64,000 nt of DNA from Myrica gale (lineage: Eukaryota; Streptophyta; Magnoliopsida; Fagales; Myricaceae), in contig OZ005615.1 in the NCBI GenBank assembly GCA_963930655.1, forward strand, positions 9,256,001-9,320,000. Reading direction: 5' to 3'. The translations under genes and the position numbers were made by a program. Positions 58,446 to 64,000 of this stretch are shown here, one piece after another. Position 1 is the stretch's first letter; each line of letters begins with the position of its first letter. The notes beneath the pieces were generated by a model. The model saw only the letters and a list, made by a program, of their open reading frames with translations, was not told where the DNA came from and did not search any database.

Positions 58446-61400
58446 CTAATCGAAAAGGCCTTCATCATGCCAAATATCGACTAAGAAATCTACCATCTCC
58501 TGCACAACCCACCAGACCCACATCAACACTTACAAAATCAAACGCTTAACTATAATTCTGTATTTCGACCCGTTTGAATGTTTTTAGATGCTTAGTGAAA
58601 GCAGTACACAACTCTATTCAGCTTTCAACAGAAAAACAGTTCCAATTACAACTAGAATCATACTCTGCCCCGGAAATATAAAATCAAGCCATACTTGAGT
58701 ATAGAGCCATCAAACCAAACAAAATGCCGCGTTACGACATTGTAGAGTACTGAAGGCTTTTCCCTAGACAGGTAACCAGAAAATCTAACCCCCCCCCCCT
58801 TCTTTTCCAAAAAAAAAAAACTCTCTTTTCCTTCTGGTTAATGAGAAATATACTTACCTAAAAAAAAGAGCAATGTAAAATCATTTCGAATATAGGGAAA
58901 GGGAAGATCTTAACACCATATGAAAAAAGTTGCAGAACAACGATGTGAATAGTTCTACTCTTCCAGTCTTATTATTGAGCTGCAAATATCTCTCTCTCAA
59001 CTCCCATATATGCTGGAATGCACACACGCAAAGAGTGCATGCGGGCTGTGCTACTCTTATATGTAAGATAATGTTTGGCGCAAGAACATAACACACATGC
59101 TTTTTACGAGTTACGAAGCTTACAGGTAGGGGAATTGGTTCAGAGAAAGGTTCATTATTCGAGAGCAGATCTTCATACCCCATGGACCAGCTGAAATAAA
59201 AAAAACTCTCAAGTTATCTTTCCGTTATTCTGAGTAGCTACAACAAAGAACAATGGGAAATACAGAATACTGTAAGTTGGCCTGATAATGAAGCTGTATC
59301 ACCTTTTGCTTATTCTTAACACCTGTGCTAATTAAGTAAGAGCAAGTTCTTTTCAAGTCCACATATATTTTCGTTCACAACTATACAGCCTGCGTTGAGA
59401 TGGACTTCAGATGAATCCAATCTCTAATCACAGACTACATTCACACCCACATCCATTAATAAACTCAGCAGTGAGAAACCTATGTCAGCACTTGACTACT
59501 CTTAGTTGGTCTGATAATGAAGCTGTATCACCTTTTGTTTATTCTTAACACCTGTGCTAATTAAGTAAGAGCAAGTTCTTTTCAAGTCCACATAGATTTT
59601 CGTTCACAACTATACAGCCTGCGCTGAGATGGACTTCAGATGAATCCAATCTCTAATCACAGACTACATTCACACCCACATCCATTAATAAACTCAGCAG
59701 TGAGAAACCTATGTCAGCACTTGACTACTCTTAGTTGGATTTCGCATGCTTCTTGTTTTCATGTCTAACATGCAATTGAAGTGCTTAGGATGCCACTTGC
59801 AATTGAAATGACCTCGCTAGATGGGACAAGATGTTAAGCATTGACAAGAAAAATCCATCCCATTGTATCTTAGAATCTCTGGAAAAGTAAAAACCTTATA
59901 ATTGGATCCTTCGCCCTTCTTTTTGATCGTCGAGATTGATCTCCCACCCACTTTCTTCTACTCTCATGCCAAGCAATTGCAGCTGCATAATACATTCAGC
60001 CCGATCATGGTTCACAGTACAAACTAGAATCATGAATTTCAATAGCTAACGAAAACAATAACAAAAGAAGAAAAATAAACTGATACTATCTTGTGTTTTG
60101 TTTTACTAGTATTATGAAACATCACCTGCCACAAGGTTACCTAGATCAAGGGACCTACCATGATTGACAAATACGGAAGGGCTCAGATCTTTTTCCACCA
60201 TCTGTTTTGCGGTATCAGTCGATGTAGAATGCTCCAAAGGTTGCTTGCTGTTGCAATAGAAACTTCCTGTACTGAGATCCGTTGTCTCTGAAGTGAATGA
60301 GCATTCCCTTCTGCAATGACACAATGGTTGTTGGCAAGAGTTCCTTTCAGATGTCATCATAAGGGTCTATTAACAGACATGGTCACACGGAATACAGAAA
60401 GGTGATGAGAACAGCAACTGCTTGGCATAAAGTAGCTCTTTTGCACTATAGACGGGTAAAGAAAGGAAAGATTGAAGGCAAACAAAACAAACAAAGGATC
60501 TTTACATCGAAGCATTACATATTAGTTAACAATTTGCATCTACATAATTTGAAGTAATTTAACTTGCTTAGAAAAATTGATGGATTCCCACAAGATAAGA
60601 GACTAATGAACCATACGATTATTCCACAAATACTCTATAAATTTGCATGTTAGACATCTATCTAAAGTTTTTCAAAGAATGCCGGATTTAATTGCAAACT
60701 CCTATTAAGTTCAACCACCCCAAAATCTAGAAAAGACAAATATCGTGGACTCTGATTCGTCAACTGCATTATTTGCACTCAAGAAATACATATCTATTGT
60801 TTCTGTTTCCTCTCAATTTATACAGGTTTCTCTAGATACGCAAGACAGAGCAAGAGCACATGCAGCTTGAGGGAAAAGGCGAGGAAACACTGGCCTTTTC
60901 AAATCTGAAGTTCCAGCGCCATACAAAACGTCATTGGTACTTTAACTATTCAAAAGATAGTCTTTTGCAAAGCTTCCTTGCTTTGCTTCCCTAACTATTC
61001 CTTTAGTTTCCTGGAAATTGGATTTTGCATTCAACAACAACTCTGGTTCAAACTGTTACCAGTTGACTGTAACTAATAACAGGACTTTAATCTAATTTTG
61101 ACTAGTTGAAAATGAACTCCTAGCCAATCAATAGCACAAAGTTTGGCACAAGTCTTGAAAGTTGAATATACTGGCAGTTAACAATTTTGTCGAGACAAAC
61201 CTCTACTCGGAAGGCACTGGAGCCACTTCTCAATACCATACTACATCATTATTTTCTCCCTTGCTCATCATATTGTCATGCAATACTTAATTCTTAATGC
61301 AAGAAGAAAAAAACTTTTCAATTTTCAAAAAAGTAATTCTTATATAGAGTACAAATGCAATTTCACAACAAGCTATTGCAAACGTACAGTAGAATTTCTT

Positions 61401-62253
61401 AACTGCCAACGATTTGAATATCAATTTGAATGCTTTATTTTCTATTGATTTTCAGCAAATTCAACTGGAAGAACCCATTTCCTTGTCTGTTGTAAATACA
61501 CTGAAGCTAAACCTCTTATCTATCCCCACCCTCCAGCGTCTATACCAAATGAAAAAAAAAACTTGGCAACCATCTCTTGTTCAACACAGTCCTGAATACA
61601 CAGTAGCACGATGAACTTTGCTCATCGAAAATCTAAATTAGGTGAAAACAAAATGGATCATATGTATTGCCAGAGACAACATAATCTCCCCCACCCCCCA
61701 AAACCAAGAATGAAAAGCAGAAGAGATTCAACCATCTTTGAGCTAAAGATTCCGAAGAAACCACTCATCTACCTAATAAATTCCTCAAATAATTCCTTAT
61801 CCAATACAAAACATTATCTAGGAAACAAATTGAAGAAATCGGAAGAGTCAAGAGCTAATAGTTTGGCTTCCAAGATCCGGAACATAAATCTATATTCGGT
61901 CCTCCCATTGATTGAATCTTAAATTCTCTGCTACTTAAAACATGTTTCACTAATGTCGCTAAAAGAATAAATTAACCGACTCGAAAAACTTCTGCAAGAA
62001 ACAAACTGACGAGAAGAAAAGAGATTCAAAGGAAATTACTCCGAAAACTCGAAATAAGAGCCAAACCCCAGGGTTTTTCTTCCCAAGTCTTGCAATGCAT
62101 TTGGCCATAATAGTTTGAAACCAAAGGAACCCATCTCAGATATATGCAGAAGCCTTCTACTAGTTTAGCAAACAAATGGAAAACAAAAAGATGAAAATCA
62201 AAATGGACAATAAAAGAGAATACAAAAGCCAGGCCATACCTCGCTGTGCACAT
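58446..62253 (-). CDS. DUF4050 family protein, 124 aa
   Basis: Five phase-consistent exons: 62240-62253, 60159-60310, 59895-59982, 59124-59190, 58446-58499; 375 nt. Exon 1 codes only MCTA plus part of an Arg codon. The protein continues RECSFTSETTDLSTGSFYCN, then SVFVNHAAIAWHESRRKWVG, RSKRRAKDPIIS, WSMGYEDLLSNNEPFSEPIP and LPEMVDFLVDIWHDEGLFD. The block FVNH-(A/G)-x-x-W-x-x-(R/T)R-x-x-WVG ... FxxPIPLxEMVDFLVDIW is the signature of plant DUF4050 proteins, whose function I do not know. Intron 1 (1.93 kb) starts right after the tiny exon. Intron 3 carries a 229-bp duplication. Confidence 0.88.
59281..59738. repeat. 229-bp tandem duplication in DUF4050 intron 3
   Basis: Copies 59281-59509 and 59510-59738 are nearly identical. 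I see about three to four substitutions, for example TTTTGCTTATTC against TTTTGTTTATTC and CATATATT against CATAGATT. This indicates a recent duplication. Confidence 0.93.
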
Positions 62254-63568
62254 ATTACGGAACCACTCGAGGACTGCAAAAAATGATATACAAAGGAGGA
62301 GACAACCACAGCTAGATAGAGAGAGCGAGAGAAGAGAGAGAGAGAGAGGGCGAAAATGACAAGAGTTTTGATAAATGGTTTTGCCAGAGATGATAAGCAA
62401 CAGAGGATTTAGACCGACAAAATTCCTTTGGTTTGTTCGCGTCCTGTTTTCTTTTGCGCCTTGTGTTCGCCTCAGTTTTCTTTAATCTCTGTTCTTGACG
62501 TGGATTGAGTTTTTGGATAAATAGGCCGTAGGCTTCACATCGAAGCACTGAAGACAGGAATACCCTCGACCTACTACGAGGAGATGGATATCGAATCTAA
62601 TGCAGAAAGACACTTTAGCCACTTTGTGGTGACTTTCGAGCAAGAACCCCTTCGGTTAGGAAAAAAAAAAGACGGATAAATGTAAAATAAGTATGCATGA
62701 TATACATCAAAATTGAATTAGTCTATTTGATAATAAAAATATAAAATTAGTATTTTGCTTTTATTTGTCATTGGTCCACCCATCAAACATCAAAGACTGA
62801 TTTTATTTCTTTCTAAAATTGGAGGACTGATTTTGTATTTTTTTTATTATGAGAACTAATTCAATTTTGACTTATATCATAGAGACTAATTTTGCATTTA
62901 TCTAAAAAAAAGTTGAAGGGAAAGAACCTTTTTCCAGCAACTTTTTTGAGATTTTTCGGCCATGTTTTGTTAATAATTTTAAAAACGCTATTTTATTTTA
63001 AAAAATATTTTCTAATTTAAACATATTTTTTCACGCACAAAATATTTCAAATTTTAATAAAATTTTATATCTAATAATTTATCTCAATTTCTGTAAAAAC
63101 AATACAAAAACTAAATTTTTTTTACAAATACCCATAAAATATTCTCACAAAAATTTTCATCCAAACATATTTTTTTAATCTTACATTCTCTAAGAGTAAA
63201 TTTAAAAAAAAAAATTCTCCAAATATAATTTAATTTATGTGGACCTATCATTCACAAACAATCACTTTCTGATGGCTCATTCCCTAGTATGGCATGTTCA
63301 TCGTTTTACACCCCAGATTGTTTCTTGGACCATGCTAACTGTACTTGCTACTCGCTGTTCCTCGTTAAGTCGTGATATATTTTACGTCTATATTAACACT
63401 AAAAACGTACAAGTGACGAGACTTTTCAAAAGCATGATCTTTAATCTCGGCCATTAACCAAATAATTAGATGTTATTTTTAGGATGCCCAAAAAAATATC
63501 ATAATAATCCGATTTACCAGTGGATATTATTTGCAGTTATTAATTAAATATCCATCGCACACCGCAAG
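62254..63568. other. Intergenic upstream of the DUF4050 gene
   Basis: A (GA)n tract lies at 62318-62350, close to the start of the DUF4050 gene, as is common in plant 5' leaders. AT-rich sequence follows, with one MITE-like element at 62675-62902. No gene was recognised. Confidence 0.5.
62675..62902. mobile_element. MITE-like inverted-repeat element
   Basis: GATAAATGTAAAATAAGT (left end) and ACTAATTTTGCATTTATC (right end) are imperfect inverted repeats. They extend inward to CAAAATTGAATTAGT and ACTAATTCAATTTTG. No coding frame was seen. Confidence 0.6.
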
Positions 63569-63660
63569 CCGACCTTAGCTCAGTTGGTAGAGCGGAGGAC
63601 TGTAGTGGGTTGTTCCCGATAGAAATCCTTAGGTCGCTGGTTCGAATCCGGCAGGTCGGA
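63569..63660 (+). tRNA. tRNA-Tyr (GTA) with 19-nt intron
   Basis: Exons are 63569-63605 and 63625-63660; mature length is 73 nt. The acceptor stem CCGACCT pairs with AGGTCGG, with discriminator A at 63660. The A box TTAGCTCAGTTGG and the B box GGTTCGAATCC are present. The anticodon GTA lies in GACTGTAG, and the intron (63606-63624) follows base 37, the usual place in nuclear tRNA-Tyr genes. A T-run at 63662-63668 is the Pol III terminator. Confidence 0.97.
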
Positions 63661-64000
63661 ATTTTTTTGACACTTTTTATTTCTTTTCCCCTTCCTAAAA
63701 GTCGGACCTAATGGTAAATTACATGCACGAAACCTTATCTTCATCATTTTCTCATAGAAAGTGGTGTCGGTTCCCCCACTGGCGTTCAAAGCTAATGCTT
63801 TACACGTTTACGCAAACTCTATTAATACACTTTTCCAAAGAAAGCAATCGTTGCAGAATACATGCAGCAAGTTTACACTTATGATATCCCTATCCATTTT
63901 ATTACGAGCCAAACTATGATACAGAAGTTGTTTTAGGAGACCTGAGTCACCACCGCAGACACCATTGTGTTCATTCCGCACATACCCTGCCCACGGCAGA
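63661..64000. other. tRNA 3' flank and right edge
   Basis: The T-run terminator is followed by sequence with no recognised feature. Confidence 0.5.

Noticed and set aside
62026..62400. Minus-strand frame of 124 codons with leucine/serine runs
   Set aside because: It reads through DUF4050 exon 1 and its GA-rich leader. Only the 14-nt exon at 62240-62253 fits the spliced gene.

Overview
This is nuclear DNA of a flowering plant, probably a eudicot. The evidence is intron-rich genes with plant splice sites, plant-specific families (FLD, DUF4050, SCPL carboxypeptidase), a tRNA-Tyr gene with a short intron, and many plant transposon types. From memory of the Arabidopsis map, the order SEC8, FLD, U11/U12-31K, a small plastid protein gene and an SCPL49-type carboxypeptidase matches AT3G10380 to AT3G10410. 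VPS24 and a neighbouring SCPL gene sit together on Arabidopsis chromosome 5, so the window looks like an ancestral block that was split between duplicated segments in Arabidopsis.

Layout. 454-20937 (minus) holds the first 17 coding exons of SEC8; its 3' end lies off the left edge. Transposons have swollen its introns. Intron 11 (9.75 kb) holds a whole L1-type LINE with a second LINE nested inside it, plus a third LINE fragment. Intron 3 holds a very young LTR retrotransposon whose internal region is one open frame joining a nucleoporin NUP93 segment to a SEC14-like lipid-transfer domain. 21.6-25.4 kb is intergenic and carries a hAT-like element, a MITE and a Pack-MULE that captured part of an EXO70 gene. 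25896-29964 (plus) is FLD, an LSD1-type histone demethylase homologue. 31778-32627 (minus) is the main exon of a BORCS8/MEF2BNB-like gene. 34-42 kb is a transposon graveyard: a fold-back element, a 5'-inverted LINE, hAT transposase and receptor-kinase remnants, a hAT-type non-autonomous element with its target duplication, and a MITE split by a second Pack-MULE that carries a clade A PP2C fragment.

42.3-64 kb is gene-dense: U11/U12-31K (plus), a plastid DUF3783-like protein, an SCPL carboxypeptidase, the ESCRT-III subunit VPS24 and a DUF4050 protein (all minus), then tRNA-Tyr (plus). Every exon chain given for these genes was checked by codon phase.

The two strongest observations are the LTR element with an intact NUP93-SEC14 chimeric frame, and repeated use of GC donor sites: three phase-proven in SEC8, one likely fourth in SEC8, and one in VPS24. 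SEC8 and the captured EXO70 fragment both belong to the exocyst tethering complex. The genes share no operon logic; they are independent housekeeping, chromatin, splicing and trafficking genes.
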